Shown here in pieces: positions 1-7,514 of a DNA stretch of 24,479 nucleotides. The first letter of the stretch is position 1; every line of letters starts with the position of its first letter. The translations under genes and the position numbers were made by a program. This DNA is from Pseudomonadota bacterium (GTDB lineage: Bacteria; Pseudomonadota; Alphaproteobacteria; Caulobacterales; Caulobacteraceae), in contig JAEZEZ010000025.1 in the NCBI GenBank assembly GCA_023432855.1, forward strand, positions 1 through 24,479. Direction: 5' to 3'. The notes beneath the pieces were generated by a model. It saw nothing but the letters and a program-made list of their open reading frames with translations. It was not told the DNA's origin and did not search any database.

Positions 1-431
1 AGATCGAGATCCGCTGCGGCAAGGGCACCTACGTCCGCTCGTTGATGCGCGACCTCGCCGCCGCGCTGGGCGCGGAGGGCCACGTCTCGGCCCTGCGCCG
101 GTTGCGGGTTGGGCCGTTCCGCGCGGAGGAGTCGATAACGCTGGCTTCCTTGCAGGATTTAGGGCATAGGGGCGCCCTGTCGGAGGCCATGCTTCCGGTC
201 GAGACCGCACTGGACGACATCCCGGTGCTGGCCGTGACCGAGGAAGACGCCTTCCGGCTAAGGCAGGGCCGGCCGATTGTTCTGCTTCCCAGACAGGTCG
301 AAATGCTCAAGCCGCGCCTCGGCGCGTCGCGAGCGGTTTCGGCAATGACGGGCAGCAGGCTGATCGCCCTCTGCGAGATGCGGGCGGGACAGTTGTCCCC
401 AACCCGAGTTTTTCACATTGATCCGGAGTGA
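1..431 (+). CDS. truB: tRNA pseudouridine(55) synthase TruB, 3' part
   Basis: This is the C-terminal 142 residues of TruB, the enzyme that makes pseudouridine at position 55 in the T-loop of tRNAs. The gene is cut by the window start; the reading frame begins at base 3. The first visible residues include the conserved KGTYVRSL motif followed by HVSALRRLRVGPF, both typical of the end of the TruB catalytic domain. The rest matches the small C-terminal RNA-binding domain (RQGRPIVLLP...). The stop lies 6 bases before rpsO, and the rpsO ribosome site (GGAG, 425-428) sits inside the last truB codons, so the two are probably translated from one transcript. The order truB-rpsO-pnp is widely conserved. 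Identification is firm; the start is not visible. Confidence 0.95.
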   Translation, partial: IEIRCGKGTYVRSLMRDLAAALGAEGHVSALRRLRVGPFRAEESITLASLQDLGHRGALSEAMLPVETALDDIPVLAVTEEDAFRLRQGRPIVLLPRQVEMLKPRLGASRAVSAMTGSRLIALCEMRAGQLSPTRVFHIDPE

Positions 432-437
432 TCACCG

Positions 438-707
438 ATGTCGATTACGATCGAACGCAAGGCTGAGCTGATCAGCACCCATGGCCGCTCGGCCAACGAT
501 ACCGGCGGCGCCGAGGTCCAGATCTCGATCCTGTCCGAACGGATCGCGAACCTGACCGAGCATTTCAAGACCCACAAGAAGGACAACCACTCGCGTCGTG
601 GCCTTCTGAAGATGGTGTCGCAACGCCGCCGTCTGCTCGATTACCTGAAGAAGTCCGACAACGCTCGGTATCAGGCGATCATCCAGACGCTGGGCCTGCG
701 CCGCTAA
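438..707 (+). CDS. rpsO: 30S ribosomal protein S15
   Basis: S15 is a primary 16S rRNA-binding protein of the small subunit platform and also helps bridge the subunits. The product is 89 residues, the normal size, and carries the family signature: GGAEVQISILSERIANLTEHFKTHKKDNHSRRGL, then the SQRRRLLDYLKKSDNARY segment. GGAG at 425-428 is about nine bases from the ATG. It follows truB by six bases and precedes pnp, the usual bacterial arrangement. In E. coli S15 represses its own mRNA; no equivalent structure was recognised here. An eight-base-pair hairpin lies 15 bases after the stop. Confidence 0.98.
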   Translation: MSITIERKAELISTHGRSANDTGGAEVQISILSERIANLTEHFKTHKKDNHSRRGLLKMVSQRRRLLDYLKKSDNARYQAIIQTLGLRR

Positions 708-722
708 GCCAAGCTCTACGGG

Positions 723-742
723 ATGGGCCCTCACGGGCCCAT
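723..742 (+). terminator. Hairpin after rpsO (attenuator or processing site)
   Basis: ATGGGCCC (723-730) and GGGCCCAT (735-742) form a perfect eight-base-pair stem with a TCAC loop, 15 bases after the rpsO stop. The following bases (TCTGCTAT) are not a clean T-run, so it may be only a partial terminator, or an RNA-processing or stability hairpin between rpsO and pnp. A second, seven-base-pair hairpin (775-791) follows. In E. coli the same interval carries both a terminator and the RNase III site used in pnp autoregulation; a similar role here is inference. Confidence 0.5.
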
Positions 743-946
743 TCTGCTATCCGCCTCCGGGCGAAACTGACGACGGCGCCGCTCCGGCGTCGCAACCGCG
801 AGGGCTCAAGCCAGTCCTCGGACCATCGGCCGGCGGCGCTTCGCCCCCGGTCCCACAGGACGAACGACCAGGCAGAACGAACCCTCTGACTCGAGACCCG
901 TCCGCCCCCGCAGGCAATTCGGCCGCGGGATGAAGAAAGAAACGAA

Positions 947-3223
947 ATGTTCGACATCAAACGCAAGACCATCGAATGGGGCGGCCGCCAGCTGCCCCTG
1001 GAGACGGGCCGTGTCGCCCGACAGGCCGACGGCGCCGTGATGGTCACCTACGGTGAGACCGTCCTGCTCGCCACGGCGGTCTTCGCCAAGGCCCCCAAGC
1101 CCGGCCTCGACTTCTTCCCCCTGACGGTGAACTACCAGGAGAAGACTTTCGCCGCCGGCAAGATTCCGGGCGGCTACTTCAAGCGCGAAGGCCGTCCGAC
1201 CGAGAAGGAGACCCTGGTCTCCCGCCTCATCGACCGCCCGATCCGTCCGCTGTTCGTGAAGGGCTTCAAGCACGAGACCCAGGTCATCGTCACCGTGCTC
1301 CAGCACGACATGGAGAATGACCCCGACGTCGTCGCCATGGTCGGCGCCTCCGCCGCCCTGGTGCTGTCCGGCGCCCCCTTCATGGGTCCGATCGCCGCCG
1401 CCCGCGTCGGCGTCATCGACGGCGAGTACGTGCTGAACCCGACTCTCGACCAGATGGCCGACAGCGACCTCGACCTCGTCGTCGCCGGCACCGAAGACGC
1501 CCTGATGATGGTGGAGTCGGAGGCCAAGGAGCTGGACGAGGAAAAGATGCTGGGCGCGCTGATGTTCGCCCACCGCGGCATGCAGCCGGTGATCGAGGCG
1601 ATCATCGAGCTGGCCGAGCACGCCGCCAAGGATCCCTTCGACTTCCAGCCGGAGTCGGTGGACCACATCGTCGCCGAGATCGACAAGCTGGTCGGCGCGG
1701 ACCTGCGCAAGGCCTACGGCGAGACCGTCAAGGCCGACCGCCGCGGCGGCATCGACGCCGCCAAGAAGAAGGCCGTCGAGGCGCTGGTGCGCTCCGAGGA
1801 GAACCCCGAGGGCTTCGACCCTTCCAAGTTCAGCGCCGCCTTCAAGGAAGTCGAGGCCAACATCCTGCGCCGCGACATCATCGAGAACGGCCGCCGCGTC
1901 GACGGCCGTCCGGTCGACAAGGTGCGTCCGATCGTGGCCGAGGTCGGCCTGCTGCCGCGTACGCACGGCTCGGCCCTGTTCACCCGCGGCGAGACCCAGG
2001 CCCTGGTCGTGGCCACGCTCGGCACCGGCGAGGACGAGCAGTGGGTGGACGCCCTGTCGGGCACCTACAAGGAGAAGTTCCTCCTCCACTACAACTTCCC
2101 GCCCTACTCGGTCGGCGAGACCGGCCGCATGGGCGGCGCGGGCCGTCGCGAGATCGGCCACGGCAAGCTGGCCTGGCGCGCCCTGCGCCCGATGCTGCCG
2201 TCGGCGGACGAGTTCCCCTACACCATCCGCCTGGTGTCGGAGATCACCGAGTCCAACGGTTCGTCCTCCATGGCCACGGTCTGCGGATCGTCGCTCGCCA
2301 TGATGGACGCCGGCGTGCCCCTGACCCGTCCGGTCGCCGGCATCGCCATGGGCCTGATCCTGGAGCCGTCGGGTGAGTTCGCCGTCCTGTCGGACATCCT
2401 CGGCGACGAGGACCACCTGGGCGACATGGACTTCAAGGTGGCCGGCACCGACCGCGGCATCACCTCGCTGCAGATGGACATCAAGGTCCCCGGCATCACC
2501 GAGGAGATCATGAAGAAGGCGATGGGCCAGGCCCAGGCCGGCCGTCTTCACATCCTCGGCGAGATGAACAAGGCCATGGACGCGCCGCGCGCGGAGCTGG
2601 GCGAGTTCGCGCCGAAGATCGAGACCATCAAGATCGCCACGGACAAGATCCGCGAAGTGATCGGCACCGGCGGCAAGGTGATCCGCGAGATCGTCGAGAA
2701 GACCGGCGCCAAGATCGACATCGGTGACGACGGCACCATCAAGATCGCCGCCTCCGAGCAGTCGAAGATCGACGCCGCCCGCGACTGGATCAAGTCGATC
2801 GCCTCGGAGCCCGAGGTCGGCATGATCTACACCGGCAAGGTCGTGAAGGTGGTCGACTTCGGCGCCTTCGTGAACTTCTTCGGCGCCAAGGACGGCCTCG
2901 TCCATATCAGCCAGCTGGCGCCGCACAAGGTGGCCAAGACCAGCGACGTCGTGAACGAGGGCGACACCGTGAAGGTGAAGTTCCTGGGCTTCGACGACCG
3001 CGGCAAGACGAAGCTGTCGATGAAGGTCGTCGACCAGGAGACCGGCGAAGACCTGACCGACAAGATCAACGCCGAGCGCGCCGCGCGCGGCGAGGGTCCG
3101 GAAGAGGACCGCAGCCCGCGCGAACGTCGTGAAGGCGGCGAGGGCGAGGGTCGCGGCGATCGTGGCCGTGGCCGCAGCCGCGGACCGCGCCGCGAGCGCT
3201 CCGAGGGTTCGTCGGAAGACTGA
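947..3223 (+). CDS. pnp: Polyribonucleotide nucleotidyltransferase (PNPase)
   Basis: PNPase degrades RNA 3' to 5' by phosphorolysis, works in the RNA degradosome, and can also add tails. The 758-residue product has the full layout: an RNase PH-like domain near residues 10-145, a helical linker, a second RNase PH domain near 320-545 with the catalytic acidic stretch DILGDEDHLGDMDFKVAGT (about 480-500), a KH domain near 560-615 with the GXXG loop in VIGTGGKVI, and an S1 domain near 623-695 (GAFVNFFGAKDGLVHISQL). After S1 comes a low-complexity tail of about 60 residues rich in Arg, Gly and Glu (RGDRGRGRSRG). The ATG is preceded by a purine-rich but weak ribosome site (GAAGAAAGAAACGAA). A classic terminator follows. 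Upstream, 239 bases separate it from rpsO. Confidence 0.98.
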   Translation: MFDIKRKTIEWGGRQLPLETGRVARQADGAVMVTYGETVLLATAVFAKAPKPGLDFFPLTVNYQEKTFAAGKIPGGYFKREGRPTEKETLVSRLIDRPIRPLFVKGFKHETQVIVTVLQHDMENDPDVVAMVGASAALVLSGAPFMGPIAAARVGVIDGEYVLNPTLDQMADSDLDLVVAGTEDALMMVESEAKELDEEKMLGALMFAHRGMQPVIEAIIELAEHAAKDPFDFQPESVDHIVAEIDKLVGADLRKAYGETVKADRRGGIDAAKKKAVEALVRSEENPEGFDPSKFSAAFKEVEANILRRDIIENGRRVDGRPVDKVRPIVAEVGLLPRTHGSALFTRGETQALVVATLGTGEDEQWVDALSGTYKEKFLLHYNFPPYSVGETGRMGGAGRREIGHGKLAWRALRPMLPSADEFPYTIRLVSEITESNGSSSMATVCGSSLAMMDAGVPLTRPVAGIAMGLILEPSGEFAVLSDILGDEDHLGDMDFKVAGTDRGITSLQMDIKVPGITEEIMKKAMGQAQAGRLHILGEMNKAMDAPRAELGEFAPKIETIKIATDKIREVIGTGGKVIREIVEKTGAKIDIGDDGTIKIAASEQSKIDAARDWIKSIASEPEVGMIYTGKVVKVVDFGAFVNFFGAKDGLVHISQLAPHKVAKTSDVVNEGDTVKVKFLGFDDRGKTKLSMKVVDQETGEDLTDKINAERAARGEGPEEDRSPRERREGGEGEGRGDRGRGRSRGPRRERSEGSSED

Positions 3224-3250
3224 TCCGGCGGCCTGACGGCCACGAAACAG

Positions 3251-3281
3251 GGGCGGCCCCGGCGACGGGGCCGCCCTTTTT
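3251..3281 (+). terminator. Rho-independent terminator of pnp
   Basis: GGGCGGCCCC (3251-3260) pairs perfectly with GGGGCCGCCC (3267-3276) around the loop GGCGAC and is followed directly by five T residues (3277-3281). It lies 27 bases after the pnp stop and closes the truB-rpsO-pnp unit. Confidence 0.93.
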
Positions 3282-3287
3282 CTTGGC

Positions 3288-3308
3288 CCTTCTCCGCAGG
3301 GGAGAAGG
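3288..3308. repeat. Short palindrome between pnp terminator and next gene
   Basis: CCTTCTCC (3288-3295) and GGAGAAGG (3301-3308) form a perfect eight-base-pair inverted repeat around GCAGG. It comes right after the pnp terminator and 15 bases before the next ATG. It has no T-run and looks like the CTTCTCC...GGAGAAG palindromes scattered between genes of many Caulobacterales; that comparison is from memory and was not searched. Confidence 0.5.
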
Positions 3309-3323
3309 CTCTAGATTGCCGCC

Positions 3324-3836
3324 ATGCGCACCCGCCCTCTCACGTCCGCCGAGATCGCCATGGCGCGGGCCATGTTCGGCGACCAGATCGACTATGCGCC
3401 GGTGCGCATCCTCTCCCAGCCGGTCTTTCCGCGCGCCTTCGTGGCGGGACGCTGGTTTGGACGCGACTGGATCGTGTGGCCGGCGAAGACCCTGCTGGCG
3501 GACTACGGCGCGCCCGACACGCCCATTCGCCGCGCCGCCATCCTGATCCACGAGCTGGTCCACGTGTGGCAGGCGCAGCAGGGGCTGAACCTGCTGTGGG
3601 CCAAGCTGAAGGCCGGGGACGGGCCTTCCGCCTACGCCTACGAGATCCGGCAGGACACCCTGTGGGAGCGGCTGAACCTCGAGCAGCAGGCCATGGCGGT
3701 CGAGGACGAGTTCATCCGCCGCCGCACGGGCCAGGTCGAGCTGCTGGCGGACGTCTGCGCCGCCTACCGGCGGATCTCGCCGTTCGAAACCTCTTCCTCG
3801 GAGGAGGAAGAGGGCCCCGCGCACCGGCGCGCGTAG
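3324..3836 (+). CDS. vgr-related protein with HELVH zincin-like motif
   Basis: This 170-residue protein belongs to the family usually annotated 'vgr related protein' in Caulobacterales, whose function is unknown. Its clearest feature is HELVHVWQ at residues 76-83, an HExxH zinc-site motif preceded by a hydrophobic helix (IRRAAILI), as in DUF4157-type and other small zincins. AYEIRQDTLWERLNLEQQAMAVEDEF (about 112-137) could supply a third metal ligand. There is no signal peptide and no VgrG-like gp27/gp5 fold, so the name does not imply type VI secretion. The last 15 or so residues (SSSEEEEGPAHRRA) are encoded by a palindromic element and probably are not ancestral. Protease activity is inferred from the motif only. 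It converges with the copper chaperone gene. Confidence 0.8.
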   Translation: MRTRPLTSAEIAMARAMFGDQIDYAPVRILSQPVFPRAFVAGRWFGRDWIVWPAKTLLADYGAPDTPIRRAAILIHELVHVWQAQQGLNLLWAKLKAGDGPSAYAYEIRQDTLWERLNLEQQAMAVEDEFIRRRTGQVELLADVCAAYRRISPFETSSSEEEEGPAHRRA

Positions 3837-3964
3837 CGGGCCGGTTCTCTCGCGGGAGATGGAGGAGGAAACGCGGAAGTCGGCGGAGCGTCCTTCCTCC
3901 ACCTCCGGCATGAACCTTCGCACTTCGTGCTCCGGTATGCCGGGAAATCCTCCTCCTCCGAGGA
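3795..3964. repeat. 170-bp inverted-repeat-bounded palindromic element (MITE/REP-like)
   Basis: The ends are 14-base inverted copies: TCCTCGGAGGAGGA at 3795-3808 and TCCTCCTCCGAGGA at 3951-3964. The left copy lies inside a perfect ten-base-pair palindrome (3790-3799 with 3804-3813); the right copy overlaps a seven-base-pair one (3951-3957 with 3961-3967). Between them are an imperfect inverted repeat (3860-3874 with 3888-3901) and a compound hairpin: CCGGCAT (3905-3911) with ATGCCGG (3937-3943), enclosing GCAC-TTC-GTGC. The element covers the last codons of the vgr-related gene and ends five bases before the stop of the converging gene. It may act as a bidirectional terminator, but T-runs are absent. 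Whether it recurs elsewhere in the genome cannot be seen here. Confidence 0.55.
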
Positions 3965-3968
3965 GGAA

Positions 3969-4436
3969 TCAGTGCCCCGCGTGCTCGCCCTTCGCGGGCT
4001 GGGCGACCACCCGGAAGGGAACGGTCACCGCGCCGGCGCGGCGAAAGCGCAGGGTGAGCTGCGCCTGTGCTCCGGCCTTGAGCGGCGCCTTCAGTCCCAT
4101 CACCATCAGGTGCGCGCCGCCGGGCTTCAGCTCCAGCCTGCCGCGGGCGGGGACGGTCAGGCTGTCGACCTGACGCATGCGCATGACGCCGCCCTCGTGG
4201 CTCATCACGTGCAACTGCACTTCGCGGGCGCATTCACAGCTCGCGCCGACCAGTTCGTCGGGCCGTCCCGCGGCGTTCTCCACGACGACGTAACCGCCCG
4301 TGTTCGGGTTGCGGCCCAGGCTGGCGCGCAACTGCGGCGAACCCAGCGTCAGATCCCCGGCCTTTACGGACTGGGCCGCGGCCGGCGCTGCGGCGATGGC
4401 GGCGGCGATGGCGAGCGTGGGGGCGAGGCGAAACAT
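3969..4436 (-). CDS. Periplasmic copper chaperone PCu(A)C family protein
   Basis: PCu(A)C proteins bind Cu(I) in the periplasm and help deliver copper, in several bacteria to the CuA site of cytochrome oxidase. The product starts with a clear signal peptide (APTLAIAAAIAAAPAAAQ). The family metal motif H-X10-M-X21-H-X-M is matched exactly by H77, M88, H110 and M112 (numbered from the upstream ATG). Two cysteines in CEC (68-70) just before the first histidine, and a tail ending GEHAGH, add possible soft-metal ligands. Two consecutive ATG codons exist (4437-4439 and 4434-4436); GGAG is seven bases from the second and four from the first, so the second is preferred. The trpS stop is 31-34 bases upstream on the same strand, suggesting cotranscription without an obvious functional link. 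Confidence 0.87.
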   Translation of the reverse strand: MFRLAPTLAIAAAIAAAPAAAQSVKAGDLTLGSPQLRASLGRNPNTGGYVVVENAAGRPDELVGASCECAREVQLHVMSHEGGVMRMRQVDSLTVPARGRLELKPGGAHLMVMGLKAPLKAGAQAQLTLRFRRAGAVTVPFRVVAQPAKGEHAGH

Positions 4437-4470
4437 CATGCGGCTCCGATGCCGTGCGGGCGCAGCCGAA

Positions 4471-5502
4471 TTATGGCCGCCAGAACCCGACCAGCTTCTT
4501 GGTTTCCTCGACCACCGGCTCGGCGATCTCGCGCGCCCGTTCGGCGCCGGCGGCCAGCACTCGGTCGACCTCGGCGGGGTCGCCCATCAGCCGGCGCATC
4601 TCGGCGGTGATGGGGCCCAGCTTCGCCACCGCCAGCTCGGCCAGCGCAGGCTTGAAGACTCCGAAGCCCTGGCCCGCGAACTCGGCCAGCACGTCCTCGC
4701 GGGTGCGGTCGGCCAGGGCGGCGAAGATCGACACCAGGTTGTTGGCCTCGGGCCGGGCCTTCAGCTCGTCCAGGGTCTCGGGCAGGGGTTCGGGGTCGGT
4801 GCGGGCCTTGCGGACCTTGGCGGCGATGGCGTCGGCGTCGTCCATCAGGTTGATGCGCGACATGTCCGAGGGGTCCGACTTGGACATCTTGGCCGAGCCG
4901 TCGCGCAGACTCATCACCCGCGTTGCCGGCCCCTCGATGACTGGCTCGGTCAGCGGGAAGAAGCCCGGCGCGCCGAAGTCGTTGTTGAACTTCTGGGCGA
5001 TGTCGCGGGTCAGCTCCAGGTGCTGCTTCTGGTCCTCGCCCACGGGCACGTGGGTGGCCTTGTAGAGGAGGATGTCGGCCGCCTGCAGCACCGGGTAGGT
5101 GTACAGCCCGACGCTCGAGCGCTCCTTGTGCTTGCCCGACTTCTCCTTGAACTGGGTCATGCGGTCGAGCCAGCCGAGCCGCGCGACGCAGTTGAAGATC
5201 CAGGCCAGCTCGGCGTGCGCGGGCACGGCCGACTGCGGGAAGATGGTCGCCCTGGCCGGGTCGAGGCCCGAGGCCAGGTAGGCGGCGGCGATCTCGCGGG
5301 TCTGCGCCGCCAGCAGGGCGGGGTCCTGCCACACCGTGATGGCGTGCATGTCGGCCACGAACAGGAACGGCCTTTCGTCCTGCATGGCCACGAAGCGCTT
5401 CAGGGCGCCGAGGTAGTTGCCGAGGTGGAGCGAGCCGGAGGACTGGATTCCGGACAGGATGCGCTTGGGGCCGGCGTAGGCGGCGGGGGTCTGGTCGGTC
5501 AT
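4471..5502 (-). CDS. trpS: Tryptophan--tRNA ligase
   Basis: TrpRS charges tRNA-Trp with tryptophan using ATP. The 343-residue product is a normal-length class I synthetase. The HIGH-type signature appears as SGSLHLGNYLGA (HLGN at 26-29), and the ATP-binding KMSKS loop is present exactly at 205-209. Conserved segments in between include the Trp/ATP-site stretches DMHAITV and GEDQKQHLELTRDIAQKFN. The C-terminal anticodon-binding helices end at KKLVGFWRP. Only a weak purine-rich ribosome site precedes the ATG. murJ lies 173 bases upstream on the same strand and the copper chaperone gene 34 bases downstream. Confidence 0.97.
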   Translation of the reverse strand: MTDQTPAAYAGPKRILSGIQSSGSLHLGNYLGALKRFVAMQDERPFLFVADMHAITVWQDPALLAAQTREIAAAYLASGLDPARATIFPQSAVPAHAELAWIFNCVARLGWLDRMTQFKEKSGKHKERSSVGLYTYPVLQAADILLYKATHVPVGEDQKQHLELTRDIAQKFNNDFGAPGFFPLTEPVIEGPATRVMSLRDGSAKMSKSDPSDMSRINLMDDADAIAAKVRKARTDPEPLPETLDELKARPEANNLVSIFAALADRTREDVLAEFAGQGFGVFKPALAELAVAKLGPITAEMRRLMGDPAEVDRVLAAGAERAREIAEPVVEETKKLVGFWRP

Positions 5503-5675
5503 GGGTCTCGAGGTCTTCGGAAGGTGGACGGGACGCGCACGGTCGGGCGCGCGACTCTCAGTGGGTCGCGGTCGGGCGGCGCCATCGCCGGTCGTGGCGG
5601 TCCGAAGAGGTCATGCCGGTTCGTTAGCCGCTGGCGCGGAGCGGGGCAAGCGAGCGGGCGCCGTCGAGGCTCGGG

Positions 5676-7343
5676 TCAGATCGCGTCGGTCGGGGGCGGC
5701 GGCTCCTGTCCGCCCGGCTTGCGCACCGGACGCCGCAGGGCGGCCCGGGCCTCTGCCGGGGTGACGCCGCCAAAGGCGAAGACCAGCAGCGGGTAGATCA
5801 GCACGCCGACGCCGGAGACCAGCACGATGGCCAGTTCCTTGGCGTGCCCGCTGGTGACGGCGCCGAGCGGGCCCTCGATCAGCGGGCGGTAGGCCTGGGC
5901 GAACCAGCAGAAGGCGCCCATGGCGACGCTGGCCAGCAGGACGCGAAACAGCTTGCTCCAGGCCCTGGGCGCCGGGACGTAGTAGCCGCGGCGGCGCAGG
6001 GTCCAGACCAGCAGCGCCACGTTCAGCCATGCGGCGATGGAGGTGGCCGCCGCGATGCCCTGGAAGCCGATGGTGAAGAACAGTCCCAGGCCGGCCACGA
6101 TGTTCACGCCCACCGAGGCCAGGGCGTAGCGCATGGGCGTCTTGGTGTCCTGGCGGGCGAAGAAGGCCGGCGACAGCACCCGCACCAGCACAAACGCCGG
6201 CACGCCCCAGCCATAGTGGAACAGCGCCTGGGCCGTGAACCGCGCATCGACGACGGTGAACATGTCGCGCGTGAACATGGCGTCGATCAGGAAGAACGGC
6301 ATGGCCATCAACGCCGCCGCCGCCGGCAGGGTCAGCGCCATGGCGAAGACCACCGCCTGGTCGGTGGTGGCCTGGGCGTCGCCGTCATCGCCCTCGGACA
6401 GGGCCTGGGCCAGACGGGGCAGCAGGGCGACCCCGATGGCCACCCCGATGAGCCCCAGCGGCAACTGGTAGAGCCGGTCGGCCACCGCCAGCCACGAGCG
6501 GGCGCCGTCCATCAGGCTGGCCAGCATCATGGAGATGAAGATGTTGATCTGGGTGGCGCTGGCCGCGATCGTCCCGGGAATGGCCAGGGCGATCAGGCGC
6601 TTGATCTCGGGCGTCAGCTTGGGGACAGCGAAATGGATGCTGGCGCCGGACTTGCGCGCGCCCCAGTACAGCAGCCCGGCCTGCAGCAGGCCCGAGACCA
6701 GCACCGCGACGCTCGCCGCCTTGGCCCCCTCGATCGGGTCCGTTGTCGGCCAGATGGCGGCCAGCATGACGACGTTGAGCACGATGGGGAAGGCGCCGGA
6801 GACGATGAACCGGCCGCGCGCATTGAGCACTCCGGCCAGGAGGGCGCCGATGGCCATACAGGGCAGGTAGCCCATGCTGATCTGGGTCAGCAGCACGGCC
6901 AGCTTGAACTTCACCGGATCGTCGGCGTAGCCGGGGTTGATGACGTACATCAGCCACGGCATGGCCAGGATGCAGACGACGCTGAGGCCGATGGTGGCGG
7001 CCGCGAGCGTGGCCAGCGCGTCCGAGGCCAGCTGGTCGGCGTCGACCTCGCCATCGGCCTTCAGCTTCCGCGCATAGGCCGGCACGAAGGCTGCGGCGAA
7101 AGCGCCCTCCGCGAAGATGCGGCGGAACAGGTTCGGGAACGCCAGCATGGTGTTGTAGGCGTCGGCCGCGGGCGTCAGGCTGGCGCCCAGCTTGGCGGTG
7201 ACCACCAGGTCGCGGGCCAGGCCCATCAGCCGGCTGACGAAGGTGAGCGCGGCGAAGATGGCTGATGAGCGCAGGATCCCCGGCCGTTTGGGCGGCGGGG
7301 CCATCGCCGCTCCCTGCGGCGTCTGCGTCTCGGTCGTGCTCAC
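5676..7343 (-). CDS. murJ: Murein biosynthesis integral membrane protein MurJ (lipid II flippase)
   Basis: MurJ, formerly MviN, flips lipid II across the inner membrane for peptidoglycan assembly and is essential in most Gram-negative bacteria. The 555-residue product is almost entirely hydrophobic helices, consistent with the 14-helix MOP-superfamily fold. The N-terminus carries the family pattern SAIFAALTFVSRLMGLARDLVVTAKLGAS, followed by DAYNTMLAFPNLFRRIFAEGAFAAAFVPAY, which includes the conserved FRRIFAEGAF segment. The C-terminus is cytoplasmic and proline-rich. The start is GTG at 7341-7343, with AGGGA (minus strand, 7350-7354) about six bases upstream. A 60-nt stacked hairpin lies immediately upstream of that ribosome site. 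trpS follows on the same strand. Confidence 0.96.
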   Translation of the reverse strand: MSTTETQTPQGAAMAPPPKRPGILRSSAIFAALTFVSRLMGLARDLVVTAKLGASLTPAADAYNTMLAFPNLFRRIFAEGAFAAAFVPAYARKLKADGEVDADQLASDALATLAAATIGLSVVCILAMPWLMYVINPGYADDPVKFKLAVLLTQISMGYLPCMAIGALLAGVLNARGRFIVSGAFPIVLNVVMLAAIWPTTDPIEGAKAASVAVLVSGLLQAGLLYWGARKSGASIHFAVPKLTPEIKRLIALAIPGTIAASATQINIFISMMLASLMDGARSWLAVADRLYQLPLGLIGVAIGVALLPRLAQALSEGDDGDAQATTDQAVVFAMALTLPAAAALMAMPFFLIDAMFTRDMFTVVDARFTAQALFHYGWGVPAFVLVRVLSPAFFARQDTKTPMRYALASVGVNIVAGLGLFFTIGFQGIAAATSIAAWLNVALLVWTLRRRGYYVPAPRAWSKLFRVLLASVAMGAFCWFAQAYRPLIEGPLGAVTSGHAKELAIVLVSGVGVLIYPLLVFAFGGVTPAEARAALRRPVRKPGGQEPPPPTDAI

Positions 7344-7356
7344 GGCCCGTCCCTAC

Positions 7357-7416
7357 GCGGGCGCCGGACGCCCCGCAAGCGGCGTGAGAGCCGCAGGGGC
7401 GCACAGCGGCGCCCGC
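7357..7416. promoter_or_regulatory. 60-nt stacked hairpin upstream of murJ
   Basis: Three nested stems share one axis. The outer nine base pairs are GCGGGCGCC (7357-7365) with GGCGCCCGC (7408-7416). The middle six are CGCCCC (7369-7374) with GGGGCG (7396-7401). The inner five are GCGGC (7379-7383) with GCCGC (7390-7394), around GTGAGA. Twenty pairs are interrupted only by small internal loops. In murJ mRNA it would end two bases before the Shine-Dalgarno sequence. It could be a 5' leader structure, a divergent-transcription insulator or a DNA cruciform; there is no adjacent T-run. Confidence 0.5.
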
Positions 7417-7514
7417 CGTCCTGCGACGCCCCGCCGCGCCCTATGTCGCAGAGACTTTTAACGAGGATGAACGCTCTATGGCCGCTCGGGCGCGCGTGTC
7501 CCGGGGGCGATCCA

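Noticed and set aside
775..791. Seven-base-pair hairpin before pnp as an RNase III autoregulation site
   Set aside because: It is short, contains a G-U pair and such hairpins are common at this GC content; no specific processing feature is visible.
806..2926. Very long open frame antisense to pnp
   Set aside because: It mirrors the pnp codons; high GC leaves few stops on the opposite strand. The translation is rich in Asp/Leu/Gly/His/Arg repeats with no family features.
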